This document shows, piece by piece, positions 8,241 through 16,911 of a DNA stretch of 64,000 bases. The notes beneath the pieces were generated by a model. It was not told where the DNA came from and did no database searches. It saw only the letters and a program-made list of their open reading frames with translations. A program made the translations under genes and the position numbers. The DNA comes from Tamlana sp. 2_MG-2023 (GTDB lineage Bacteria; Bacteroidota; Bacteroidia; Flavobacteriales; Flavobacteriaceae). Location of the stretch: positions 186,001 through 250,000 of the forward strand of contig NZ_JAUOSF010000003.1 of NCBI RefSeq assembly GCF_030548465.1, written 5' to 3'. Position 1 is the stretch's first letter, and each line of letters begins with the position of its first letter.

Positions 8241-9722
8241 CTAGAATTTAATAGAGAATCCGGTATAGACACCAATGAAAAAGGGTGTAAAATTTCCAGA
8301 AGTATTATCGAAAGTGTTGAATTGATATTTAAACATAGGTTCTAAATTCAAATCCACTTTTTTAGAAAATTTATAGTTTAAACCAAGTCCGACGTTAGCG
8401 CTATAACTCGTGTCATTAATATTATTGGCTTCACCTAAATAGGTACTTGTGCCATCTTCAGCGTTTGATATTAGTTCGTTATCACTTAAAAAGAAGGAAC
8501 TAAAACCACCTATAATATTAACCCCAAAGCGTTTTTGAGAAAGTGCATATTGAATTTCTAAAGGCACTTCTATGTAATCAAAATTTTGGTGTATTGAAAC
8601 ATTGGTCGCCGATATAGATTGTGGAAAATTGTTAGACATGTCTGAACTAGTTACCGAAATATTGCTAGCTGAACTATTTACATTTTTTAAAGCACTAATA
8701 CCTGCGCCTCTAGATTCGTAAACCACAACATTATTGGTGTTGTAACCTAAGTTAACCTTATTAATTCCAGAGCGTATCTTTATGCGGTTGTTTACTGCGT
8801 AACTGGTAGAAATACCGTAACTCATATTAACATTACCGGTTTTATTGTTACTGGAAAATTGCTGATCTATCGACGAGCCTTCACCTAAGCTATTAAAATA
8901 TACAGGCGCTACATTTGGAGATACGCTCCATTTATTTTGATTCTGTTCTGCCTTAATATTCGTTTTGTTCTCGGCCATCGCTTCTTCGATAGTAAGCGTG
9001 TTTTTATTAGAATTAGTATTCACTTCCGCAATTGCGTTATTGTCTTTTGAAACTGCCGATATATGCGATTTTGCTTCCTCTTTATCAATTAGAAAAGGAT
9101 CATTGTTTTGAACCTTATTTTTCTCTTGAGTTGACGAAGCTAAAGCGGAATTGGAATTTTTGTTTTCAGAAAAACGGTTTTCAACAGTGTCTTCTTTGGC
9201 TGTTTTAGCGACTGTAGTGCTCTTATTAGGAATAGAATGATTCTTCTTTGTTGAAGGTATTGTATTTATATTTTTTTCTTCTGAATTTTTAGCAACTACC
9301 GCAGTTTTTGAAGGAACCGTTTTATCGTTAACCGATTTCGTTTTTTCTGAAACTGCTTTTGTATTGTTTGTACTATCTACATTTACTTTAGAATCTGTTA
9401 TTGCTGAAGCTTCTTCAGATTGATCGCTAATCGTTTTCTTAAGGACCTCCGAAGCATTTTCTATAATAATAGCGTTATTTGTATCTACCACTTGGTTAGC
9501 CGAACCTTCTCCTTCATTAAAAAGGAAACTTCCAACAGTAAGAAAAAGTAAAAGTAAGGCTGCAGCACCCGCATAGCGCCACCAAATTGGGATAACACGG
9601 CGCTTCTTATCTGTAGAGTTAAGTTCAGCTTCTATTTTTCCCCACACGGCATCGCTAGGCGTGGCTTCAAAGTCTTTAAAGCTTTCCTGAAATAACCGGT
9701 CTATGTGTTTCTTTTCAGCCAT
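8241..9722 (-). CDS. anti-sigma-like N-terminus fused to outer-membrane beta-barrel
   Basis: 493 residues. Residues 1-45 form a short cytoplasmic anti-sigma-like region (IDRLFQESFKDFEATPSDAVW), then one membrane helix (about 49-68). A long Ser/Asn/Lys/Glu/Thr-rich linker spans about 75-265. The C-terminal 220 residues look like an outer-membrane beta-barrel (LGYNTNN, YIEVPLEIQYAL, final strand ending SIKF). The gene overlaps the ECF sigma gene by one base. This suggests that one protein spans both membranes and holds the sigma factor. The role is inferred from layout. Confidence 0.75.
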   Translation of the reverse strand: MAEKKHIDRLFQESFKDFEATPSDAVWGKIEAELNSTDKKRRVIPIWWRYAGAAALLLLFLTVGSFLFNEGEGSANQVVDTNNAIIIENASEVLKKTISDQSEEASAITDSKVNVDSTNNTKAVSEKTKSVNDKTVPSKTAVVAKNSEEKNINTIPSTKKNHSIPNKSTTVAKTAKEDTVENRFSENKNSNSALASSTQEKNKVQNNDPFLIDKEEAKSHISAVSKDNNAIAEVNTNSNKNTLTIEEAMAENKTNIKAEQNQNKWSVSPNVAPVYFNSLGEGSSIDQQFSSNNKTGNVNMSYGISTSYAVNNRIKIRSGINKVNLGYNTNNVVVYESRGAGISALKNVNSSASNISVTSSDMSNNFPQSISATNVSIHQNFDYIEVPLEIQYALSQKRFGVNIIGGFSSFFLSDNELISNAEDGTSTYLGEANNINDTSYSANVGLGLNYKFSKKVDLNLEPMFKYQFNTFDNTSGNFTPFFIGVYTGFSIKF

Positions 9723-10270
9723 TATAGTGATTGTAAGTGTTCTGTATTTTTGTAATCTTCAATTGTTGATTTTAAAATCATTCGTGCCCGTGCTAAATTT
9801 GACTTTGAGGTGCCTACATTAATATCCAATAACTTGGCTATTTCTTTATGAGAATAGCCATCGAGAACGTAAAGATTAAAAACCAAGCGGTAGCGGTCTG
9901 GCAATTCTTGTATGATTTTTAATAGATAATCGATGGACACCTCGTCGTCTTCAATTTCAATTTCTACGTCCTCAATGGCGTTTTCATTCACCAAGTCAAA
10001 TACTTTCTCGGTTCGGTAGCGTTGTAGAGCTGTATTAACTGTGATCCGTTTAAGCCAGCCTTCAAAGGAACCTTTGTTTTTATACTGCCCTATTTTTTTA
10101 AAAATTGTTAAAAAGGCATCCTGCAGATTGTCTTCTGCTTCTGCACGATTGCGCGAATACTTCAGGCTTATGGCGAATAACTTACTGGAAAACAGCTTGT
10201 ATAATTCGCCTTGGGCTTTCGTATTGTTAGCTTTACAATTTTCTATGAGCAATTCTAGACTCAAATACAA
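9722..10270 (-). CDS. ECF-type RNA polymerase sigma factor
   Basis: 182 residues with sigma70 region 2 (about 10-80; DNLQDAFLTIFKKIGQYKNKGSFEGWLKRI) and region 4 (about 122-175; LPDRYRLVFNLYVLDGYSHKEIAKLLDINVGTSKSNLARAR). There is an acidic insert between them. The frame offers only TTG starts (10270 or 10264); the second gives MSLELLIENCK, a more usual N-terminus. It is translationally coupled to the downstream anti-sigma/barrel gene, its probable regulator. Confidence 0.92.
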   Translation of the reverse strand: MYLSLELLIENCKANNTKAQGELYKLFSSKLFAISLKYSRNRAEAEDNLQDAFLTIFKKIGQYKNKGSFEGWLKRITVNTALQRYRTEKVFDLVNENAIEDVEIEIEDDEVSIDYLLKIIQELPDRYRLVFNLYVLDGYSHKEIAKLLDINVGTSKSNLARARMILKSTIEDYKNTEHLQSL

Positions 10271-10308
10271 CAGGTTTAAAATGAATACTTAAAGTTACTA
10301 AATAATAG

Positions 10309-10725
10309 TTATGGTGTATCTACAACAGGAACTTCAATTTCAAGGTATACATTTTCTCCATCTTCATCTTCACCTTGCCAGAATTTGAATATATATGAAT
10401 CTTCAGTAGTGGCTGTAAAATTCAAAATATTACTCACAAGGATATCTTCTGTTGGTTCGCAATTATTATAATCAAACACGAGGTTATTTGGGGCTACGGT
10501 ACGTATGTTATCATCTTTTCTATAATAGAAGTTGTAGTACTCATAGCATGTTGTTGGCTGGTAATAGAAGACTTCGATTTGATAGGTTTCACCGCGTTCA
10601 AATTCTGCTGGAATATCTACGCTATCAACAGGTAGAATAGCCGATCCGAAGGCAACACCTTCATCATCGGTGCTACATGATACAAATAAGGCTAGTGTTA
10701 TAAAAAGTGCTATTAATCTTTTCAT
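10309..10725 (-). CDS. lipoprotein of unknown function
   Basis: Start placed at ATG 10725 (MKRLIALFITLALFVSCS), giving 138 residues with a clear lipobox. The longer frame to 10800 would run through the recA terminator. The mature part is acidic and rich in Tyr/Asp/Glu, probably beta-structured (SYIFKFWQGEDEDGENVYLEIEV is exposed-sheet-like). No family recognised. Confidence 0.75.
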   Translation of the reverse strand: MKRLIALFITLALFVSCSTDDEGVAFGSAILPVDSVDIPAEFERGETYQIEVFYYQPTTCYEYYNFYYRKDDNIRTVAPNNLVFDYNNCEPTEDILVSNILNFTATTEDSYIFKFWQGEDEDGENVYLEIEVPVVDTP

Positions 10726-10802
10726 GACTATTTTTAATTTATGGGTTATACATATTTCTATGTAGATGCCTATAAATTGAAAAGGTTGCGTAACTAGCAA
10801 AA

Positions 10803-10826
10803 AAAATCCCGAATTAACGGGATTTT
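10803..10826 (-). terminator. recA terminator
   Basis: AAAATCCCG and CGGGATTTT form a perfect 9-bp stem with a 6-nt loop. On the minus strand a run of T follows, just after the recA stop. Confidence 0.85.
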
Positions 10827-10852
10827 AAAGTATTATACCAATTTAATTGGTT

Positions 10853-11854
10853 TTACATTTCAGAAACTATTTTTCGAACCTTAGCTTCAAGTTCTTCCAT
10901 AAGTTCCGGATTATCTTTTATTAATGCTTTAACAGCATCTCGACCTTGACCGAGTTTCGTTTCTTCGTAGCTAAACCAAGAACCACTCTTTTTAACGATT
11001 TCGTGTTCTACAGCTAAATCTAAAATCTCTCCAACTTTAGAAACGCCTTCACCGTACATAATGTCGAATTCAGCAGTTTTAAAAGGAGGTGCTACTTTAT
11101 TTTTAACCACTTTTACTCTGGTTTTGTTACCAGCAACATCACCGTTAGTTTCTTTAATTTGTGTAGAACGTCTAATATCTAATCTTACCGAAGCATAGAA
11201 TTTTAAGGCGTTACCACCAGTAGTTGTTTCTGGGTTTCCAAACATTACACCAATTTTTTCACGTAATTGGTTAATGAATATTACCGTACACTTGGTTTTA
11301 CTAATAGAACCTGTTAATTTTCTTAAGGCTTGTGACATTAAGCGCGCGTGAAGCCCCATTTTAGAGTCTCCCATTTCACCTTCAATCTCACTTTTTGGTG
11401 TTAAGGCAGCAACAGAATCAATTACTACGATATCAATAGCACCAGAACGGATTAAATTATCGGCAATTTCTAAAGCTTGCTCGCCGTTATCTGGTTGTGA
11501 AATAATTAAATTGTCAATATCAACGCCTAATTTTTCAGCATAAAAACGATCAAAAGCATGCTCGGCATCAATAAATGCAGCAATACCTCCAGCTTTTTGA
11601 GCTTCCGCAATAGCGTGTAAAGTTAAAGTGGTTTTACCCGATGATTCCGGACCGTAAATTTCAATAACTCTTCCGCGAGGATATCCGCCAACGCCTAAAG
11701 CAATATCTAAACCTAATGAACCAGAAGGAATGGCTTCGACATCTACAATGGCAGAATCGCTCATTTTCATTACTGTTCCCTTTCCGTAGGCCTTATCTAA
11801 TTTGTCTAATGTAAGCTTTAGTGCTTTTAATTTCGCTTCTTTTTCGCTGCTCAT
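10853..11854 (-). CDS. recA: recombinase RecA
   Basis: Forms ATP-dependent filaments on single-stranded DNA for homologous recombination and SOS induction. 333 residues with Walker [10 protein letters not shown] (68-76), the RecA signature [13 protein letters not shown], and [22 protein letters not shown]. It is slightly shorter than E. coli RecA because the acidic C-terminal tail is reduced. Single-gene unit with its own terminator. Confidence 0.98.
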   Translation of the reverse strand: MSSEKEAKLKALKLTLDKLDKAYGKGTVMKMSDSAIVDVEAIPSGSLGLDIALGVGGYPRGRVIEIYGPESSGKTTLTLHAIAEAQKAGGIAAFIDAEHAFDRFYAEKLGVDIDNLIISQPDNGEQALEIADNLIRSGAIDIVVIDSVAALTPKSEIEGEMGDSKMGLHARLMSQALRKLTGSISKTKCTVIFINQLREKIGVMFGNPETTTGGNALKFYASVRLDIRRSTQIKETNGDVAGNKTRVKVVKNKVAPPFKTAEFDIMYGEGVSKVGEILDLAVEHEIVKKSGSWFSYEETKLGQGRDAVKALIKDNPELMEELEAKVRKIVSEM

Positions 11855-12084
11855 GGCTTTGTTTTTTTACTAAAAATTGGAAGGCTAAAATACTATAAGT
11901 TTTGGCATAACACAATAATAGTTTTCAACATAAATTCATAGAAATTAGATTCGTAAATTTTATTTGAATGCAAAAATAACAGAGGAATACGCAACCTTTT
12001 TAAGTTTCATGCATCTTCATTATAAATAAGAAATTATTTTATTGCTATGAAATAGTGCAATTAGAGTGACTAACTCAATTTTAG

Positions 12085-12115
12085 GCACTTAAGCTTCGGT
12101 TTAAGTGCTTTTTTT
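12085..12115 (+). terminator. orphan intrinsic terminator with TTCG loop upstream of trhO
   Basis: GCACTTAAGC-TTCG-GTTTAAGTGC (one G-T pair) followed by eight T is a textbook plus-strand terminator. No plus-strand gene lies upstream: recA starts leftward at 11854, leaving 230 nt of apparently non-coding DNA. It may end a small RNA or insulate trhO. I see nothing else in 11855-12084. Confidence 0.75.
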
Positions 12116-12147
12116 ATTCGAAAAAGGAAGAGTCTCATAGAAAATCG

Positions 12148-12155
12148 TACCTTTG
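12148..12155 (+). promoter_or_regulatory. -7 box of the trhO operon
   Basis: TACCTTTG matches TAnnTTTG, 44 nt before the trhO ATG and downstream of the orphan terminator. Confidence 0.6.
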
Positions 12156-12198
12156 CAGCTTCAAAAAATAGTCTTTAACCTTATAAAATTAGTATAGC

Positions 12199-13278
12199 AT
12201 GCAACTGTACAATAAATTAAGTGCCAAAGAAAGAGCCGAATTAATCGAAAAAGCCGGAAAGGATCGATTAACACTTTCTTTTTATCAATATGCCAAAATT
12301 GGCAATCCTCAAGAGTTTCGTGATCAATTATTTATAGTTTGGGATAAACTAGACGTTTTAGGACGTATTTATGTGGCTACCGAAGGTATAAATGGGCAGT
12401 TGTCGTTACCTGCCGATCGTTTTAATGAATTTAAAGCACAACTTGACACCATCGATTTTTTAAAAGATATCCGTTTGAATATTGCTGTAGAGCAGGACAA
12501 CATGTCTTTTTTAAAGCTGAAAGTAAAAGTACGTAATAAAATTGTTGCCGATGGGTTGAATGATGACACCTTCGATGTAACAAACAAAGGGGTTCACGTT
12601 GCAGCCAACGATTTTAATGCTTTAATTGAAGACGAAAACACCGTTTTGGTTGATATGCGAAACCATTACGAAAGTGAAATTGGTCATTTTAAAAATGCCA
12701 TTACACCCGACGTTGATACTTTTAGAGAATCGTTAGATATTATTGAAGACGATTTAAAAGACCATAAAGAAGATAAGAATTTGGTGATGTACTGCACAGG
12801 CGGTATTCGTTGTGAAAAAGCCAGTGCGTATTTCAAACACAAGGGATTTAAAAATGTATTTCAGCTTGAAGGTGGTATTATCGAATACACCAGACAGATT
12901 AATGAAGATGGACTAGAAAATAAATTCATAGGAAAGAATTTTGTTTTTGATGAACGTCGTGCTGAAAAAATTAGTGATGATGTCATCGCTTGCTGTCACC
13001 AATGTGGTAGCCCGGCAGATATTCATACCAATTGTGCTAACGATGCTTGTCATTTACTTTTTATTCAATGTGATACTTGTAAGGAAGAAATGAACAATTG
13101 TTGTTCTGAAAATTGCAAAGAAATTCATGCCCTACCTTTTGAAGAGCAAAAAGCCCTTCGAAAAGGACAAGCCAATAGCAATGATATCTTCAAAAAAGGA
13201 CGCGCCGATCACTTGCCTTATAAAAAGGATTTGCGTAATATTTTTGAGACACTTAAAGTAGACAAAATTAAAAAGTAG
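12199..13278 (+). CDS. trhO: tRNA uridine-34 hydroxylase TrhO (rhodanese domain)
   Basis: Oxygen-dependent formation of 5-hydroxyuridine at the wobble position of tRNA. 359 residues: N-terminal acylphosphatase-like domain (about 25-115), rhodanese domain with the active loop CTGGIRC (C199-C205), and a Cys-rich C-terminal part (CCHQCGS, CDTCKEEMNNCC; about 264-305). First gene of a three-gene operon; the next gene is the oxygen-independent counterpart. Confidence 0.93.
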   Translation: MQLYNKLSAKERAELIEKAGKDRLTLSFYQYAKIGNPQEFRDQLFIVWDKLDVLGRIYVATEGINGQLSLPADRFNEFKAQLDTIDFLKDIRLNIAVEQDNMSFLKLKVKVRNKIVADGLNDDTFDVTNKGVHVAANDFNALIEDENTVLVDMRNHYESEIGHFKNAITPDVDTFRESLDIIEDDLKDHKEDKNLVMYCTGGIRCEKASAYFKHKGFKNVFQLEGGIIEYTRQINEDGLENKFIGKNFVFDERRAEKISDDVIACCHQCGSPADIHTNCANDACHLLFIQCDTCKEEMNNCCSENCKEIHALPFEEQKALRKGQANSNDIFKKGRADHLPYKKDLRNIFETLKVDKIKK

Positions 13279-13282
13279 GGAT

Positions 13283-14527
13283 ATGCAAAAGATAGAACTA
13301 ATGGCGCCAGCAGGAAATTTCGAATCCCTACAGGCCGCCTTAGATAATGGCGCAGATTCCGTTTATTTTGGTGTTGAACAATTAAATATGCGCGCCAGAG
13401 CAACTGTAAATTTTACTTTAGATGATTTAGATGAAATCGTAAAACGTTGTGAAGCTAATAATGTAAGAAGCTATTTAACGCTCAATACCATCATTTACGA
13501 TCATGATTTATCTATTGTAAAAACTTTAGTCAAGAAAGCGAAGGAAGCTAATATTACTGCGGTAATCGCTATGGATCAAGCCGTAATTTCTATGGCACGT
13601 GAAGTGGGGATGGAAGTGCATATTTCTACTCAAATTAATATCACCAATATTGAAACGGTTAAATTTTATGCCATGTTTGCCGATACCATGGTACTGAGTC
13701 GTGAGTTAAGCTTGCGTCAGGTTACAATGATTACCGAGCAAATAGAAAAAGAACAAATTAAAGGACCTTCAGGTAGACTTGTTGAAATAGAAATTTTTGG
13801 TCATGGTGCTTTGTGTATGGCCGTTTCAGGGAAGTGTTATTTGAGTTTACATTCCGATAATTCTTCAGCCAATCGTGGTGCTTGCAAGCAAAATTGCAGA
13901 AAAAAATACACAGTTGTCGATCAAGAAACTGGTTTTGAAATGGAACTCGATAACGAGTACATTATGTCTCCAAAAGATTTATGTACCATCGATTTTTTAA
14001 ATGAAGTGGCCGATGCCGGTATTAAAGTATTAAAAATTGAAGGCCGTGGTCGAGCACCAGAATATGTGGCCAAAGTGATTCGTTGTTATCGTGAGGCCAT
14101 TGACAGTATTGAAAACGGTACTTATAACAAGGAAGAAGTGATTGAGTGGATGAAAACTTTAGAAACCGTTTATAATCGTGGCTTTTGGAGTGGTTATTAC
14201 TTAGGGCAGAAACTGGGCGAATGGAGTAAAGGATCTGGTTCTCATGCCACCCAAAAGAAAGTGTATATTGGTAAAGGCACACATTATTTTCCAAAAGCTG
14301 AAGTCGGTGAGTTTAAAATTGAAGCCTATAATATTAATGTTGGCGATACGATTTTAGTCACAGGACCGTCAACAGGGGCTCAAGAAATGGTGGTTGAAGA
14401 ATTTTTTGTGAACGATCAAAAATTAAGTGAAGGTAAAAAAGGCGATATGGTAACGATTAAGTTACCGTTTAGAATTCGTCAATCGGATAAACTTTATAAG
14501 ATTGTTGAAAACAAAGTTGAAGCCTAA
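13283..14527 (+). CDS. trhP: U32-family protein, TrhP-like tRNA U34 hydroxylase
   Basis: 414 residues. The peptidase U32 signature EIFGHGALCMAVSGKCYLS (170-188) is intact, and Cys178, Cys185, Cys201 and Cys205 (GACKQNC) are suited to an iron-sulfur cluster. In E. coli, TrhP (YegQ) is the prephenate-dependent route to ho5U34 and works in parallel with TrhO. The gene follows trhO by 4 nt and overlaps the ferredoxin gene by one base (TAATG). Assignment to TrhP over other U32 members rests on length and on the trhO neighbour. Confidence 0.88.
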   Translation: MQKIELMAPAGNFESLQAALDNGADSVYFGVEQLNMRARATVNFTLDDLDEIVKRCEANNVRSYLTLNTIIYDHDLSIVKTLVKKAKEANITAVIAMDQAVISMAREVGMEVHISTQINITNIETVKFYAMFADTMVLSRELSLRQVTMITEQIEKEQIKGPSGRLVEIEIFGHGALCMAVSGKCYLSLHSDNSSANRGACKQNCRKKYTVVDQETGFEMELDNEYIMSPKDLCTIDFLNEVADAGIKVLKIEGRGRAPEYVAKVIRCYREAIDSIENGTYNKEEVIEWMKTLETVYNRGFWSGYYLGQKLGEWSKGSGSHATQKKVYIGKGTHYFPKAEVGEFKIEAYNINVGDTILVTGPSTGAQEMVVEEFFVNDQKLSEGKKGDMVTIKLPFRIRQSDKLYKIVENKVEA

Positions 14528-14757
14528 TGGTTGTGATCACCTTACAGCGTAAAAAATGTATTGGCTGCAATTACTGCGTGGAGTTGGCGCCAAGCCAGTT
14601 CCAAATGTCTAAAAAAGACGGAAAAACGGTTTTGCTTCATAGTCAGGATAAAAAAGGATTTTTTACGCTAAAATCAAACGACGAACTGATTTTCGATGAC
14701 TGCGATAATGCGGCTAAGGCCTGTCCTGTAAAAATCATATCTGTAAAGCAAATTTAG
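14527..14757 (+). CDS. small single-cluster ferredoxin
   Basis: 76 residues with CIGCNYC (C11, C14, C17) near the N-terminus and a fourth Cys in AKACPVKII near the C-terminus, a one-cluster [4Fe-4S] or [3Fe-4S] arrangement. Its start overlaps the stop of the U32 gene, so the two are translationally coupled. It may supply electrons or a cluster to the TrhP-like enzyme; this is inference. Confidence 0.85.
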   Translation: MVVITLQRKKCIGCNYCVELAPSQFQMSKKDGKTVLLHSQDKKGFFTLKSNDELIFDDCDNAAKACPVKIISVKQI

Positions 14758-14767
14758 ACTTCTAAAA

Positions 14768-14788
14768 GCAGCGTATTTATTACGCTGC
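14768..14788 (+). terminator. stem-loop after the ferredoxin gene
   Basis: GCAGCGTA-TTTAT-TACGCTGC, a perfect 8-bp stem 10 nt after the stop. The T-tract is weak. Confidence 0.55.
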
Positions 14789-14973
14789 GAACTATATTTT
14801 AATCTTCTTTTATAAGTCTTTAGAATAATCATATCTTTACATCGCAAATGTTTTTTGAAAATTAGTTTCAAAATCCTAACAAAAATGTGTTCTTCACGCG
14901 AAAGCGGAAAACAAATAATTTATAAATCTTCATTCGTAATAAGTTTATTATTAGCGAATTCAATATATAATAT

Positions 14974-16368
14974 ATGGCTTGCGCAAGTTGCTCAACAAAA
15001 GACGGCTCACCTAAAGGCTGCAAAAATAATGGTACTTGTGGTACAGATAGTTGTAACAAACTAACTGTATTCGATTGGCTTTCAAATATGTCGCTTCCCA
15101 GCGGCGAAGCGCCTTTTAATTGGGTTGAGGTACGTTATAAAAACGGTAGAAAAGAATATTACAAGAATAGCGAAAACTTAACTTTAAGTATAGGTGATAT
15201 TGTGGCTACTCAGGCGAAAGCTGGTCATGATATTGGTATGGTTACCCTTACAGGGGAATTGGTGCGTGTTCAAATGAAACGTAAAAATATATCATCCAAA
15301 CCTGAAGATACTCTTAAAATCTACCGAAAAGCCAGCCAGAAAGATATTGATATTTGGCAAACCGCTCGCGAGCGTGAAGAAGCCATGAAGGTTAAAGCCC
15401 GCCAGTTTGCTATCGATTTGAAATTACAAATGAAAATTTCAGATATTGAATTTCAAGGTGATGCTAGTAAAGCGACGTTTTATTATACCGCTGAAGATCG
15501 TGTCGATTTTCGTGAATTAATCAAGGTTTTTGCGCGTGAATTTAGAACGCGTATCGAAATGAAACAGGTTGGTTTCCGTCAAGAAGCGGCTAGGCTTGGA
15601 GGGATTGGTTCTTGTGGACGCGAATTATGTTGCTCTACTTGGTTAACCGATTTTCGTTCGGTAAGTACCTCGGCAGCACGTTACCAACAGTTATCTTTAA
15701 ACCCGCAGAAACTTGCAGGACAATGCGGAAAGCTTAAATGTTGTTTAAACTATGAGCTTGATACTTATCTAGATGCTTTAAAAAGTTTTCCAAAATCGGA
15801 TATAAAATTATATACCGAAAAAGGGACTGCTGTTTGTCAAAAAACAGATATTTTTAAAGGTCATATGTGGTATGCCTACGAAGGGGAATGGATGAATTGG
15901 CACAAAATTACTACCGAGCACGCCAATGAAATTATTGAAATTAATAAGAAACGCGAAAAAATCACAAGCCTTGAAGAATATGCTTTAGATCTTATAGAAG
16001 ATACTAAAACAGAGTTTGAGAACGTTGTAGGGCAAGATAGTTTAACACGTTTTGATAGTCCGAAACCTAGTAAAAAACGTAAAAATAACAGACGTAAAAA
16101 AGGAGGAGCTCCGGTGAAAAAGGATGCAGCTCAAGGTCAGGGAGGTAACAATCAAAAGAAAACTCAGGTAGATAAAAATACCGACCCTAATAAACCAAAG
16201 CCGAAACCAAGACAGCGTCCTAACAGACCTAATAAACCTAAGGCAGAAGGAGGAGAAGCTAATAAGCCGAACCCTAACCAAAACAAGAGTAGAAATAGGA
16301 ACAATAGAAGAAAACCTAATAACAATAATCAGAATAAACCTCAAAACAGTAAAAATGCTGAAAAATAG
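14974..16368 (+). CDS. ricT: PSP1-domain protein RicT
   Basis: 464 residues. The PSP1 domain core carries the paired Cys motifs GSCGRELCC and GQCGKLKCC, and the N-terminus has a further Cys-rich stretch (ACASCSTKDGSPKGC). The last 100 residues are a low-complexity Lys/Asn/Pro/Arg-rich tail. In Bacillus, RicT is part of an Fe-S-containing RNase Y specificity complex; the partners are not in this window. The end overlaps gldH by 14 nt. Confidence 0.88.
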   Translation: MACASCSTKDGSPKGCKNNGTCGTDSCNKLTVFDWLSNMSLPSGEAPFNWVEVRYKNGRKEYYKNSENLTLSIGDIVATQAKAGHDIGMVTLTGELVRVQMKRKNISSKPEDTLKIYRKASQKDIDIWQTAREREEAMKVKARQFAIDLKLQMKISDIEFQGDASKATFYYTAEDRVDFRELIKVFAREFRTRIEMKQVGFRQEAARLGGIGSCGRELCCSTWLTDFRSVSTSAARYQQLSLNPQKLAGQCGKLKCCLNYELDTYLDALKSFPKSDIKLYTEKGTAVCQKTDIFKGHMWYAYEGEWMNWHKITTEHANEIIEINKKREKITSLEEYALDLIEDTKTEFENVVGQDSLTRFDSPKPSKKRKNNRRKKGGAPVKKDAAQGQGGNNQKKTQVDKNTDPNKPKPKPRQRPNRPNKPKAEGGEANKPNPNQNKSRNRNNRRKPNNNNQNKPQNSKNAEK

Positions 16369-16852
16369 AGTCTTATTACTATTAGTATTACTTTTTTTTA
16401 GTTTAATGTCTTGTGACTCAAAATATTATTTTGATGAGTATAAATCAGTGCCGAAAAAGTGGCATAAAGATTCTATTGTTAGCTTTAAAATAGTTCCACC
16501 CGATTCTATAAATCCTTATAATTTATTTGTAAACCTAAGGAATACAAGTGCCTATAAGTATAATAATTTATTTCTAATTGTAGAAATGGTATTTCCGCAT
16601 GGTAAAACGGTAAAAGATACTTTAGAATATAAAATGGCAGATCCTAGCGGAAAATTTCTAGGTACCGGGTATTCAGATATAAAGGAAAATAAACTGTGGT
16701 ATAAGGAGCAGGTTATTTTCAACGAATCAGGAGAGTACGAAGTTAATATTCAACAAGCCATGCGGGAAAACGGCATGGTAAATGGTGTTGAGGAATTGGA
16801 AGGGATTACAGATGTTGGATTTAGTATTGAGGAAAAAAAACTTAAAAAATAG
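16355..16852 (+). CDS. gldH: gliding motility lipoprotein GldH
   Basis: 165 residues with a signal peptide and lipobox (FFSLMSC). The C-terminal part is typical: LWYKEQVIF, then INIQQAMRxNG-like sequence (NIQQAMRENGMVNGVEELEG) and GITDVGFSIE. GldH is an outer-membrane-anchored lipoprotein needed for gliding and linked to the type IX secretion machinery in Flavobacterium. It overlaps ricT and precedes the PBP gene, an order that I recall as common in this family. Confidence 0.93.
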   Translation: MLKNRVLLLLVLLFFSLMSCDSKYYFDEYKSVPKKWHKDSIVSFKIVPPDSINPYNLFVNLRNTSAYKYNNLFLIVEMVFPHGKTVKDTLEYKMADPSGKFLGTGYSDIKENKLWYKEQVIFNESGEYEVNIQQAMRENGMVNGVEELEGITDVGFSIEEKKLKK

Positions 16853-16911
16853 TTAGCATCATCTATGTTTGTGAAAGCAAAGTAGTTTATAGATGTATTA
16901 ATAAATAGTAC

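Noticed and set aside
14855-15064. Small ORFs on both strands before ricT
   Set aside because: They overlap the ricT start or its leader, have no promoter of their own and look random.
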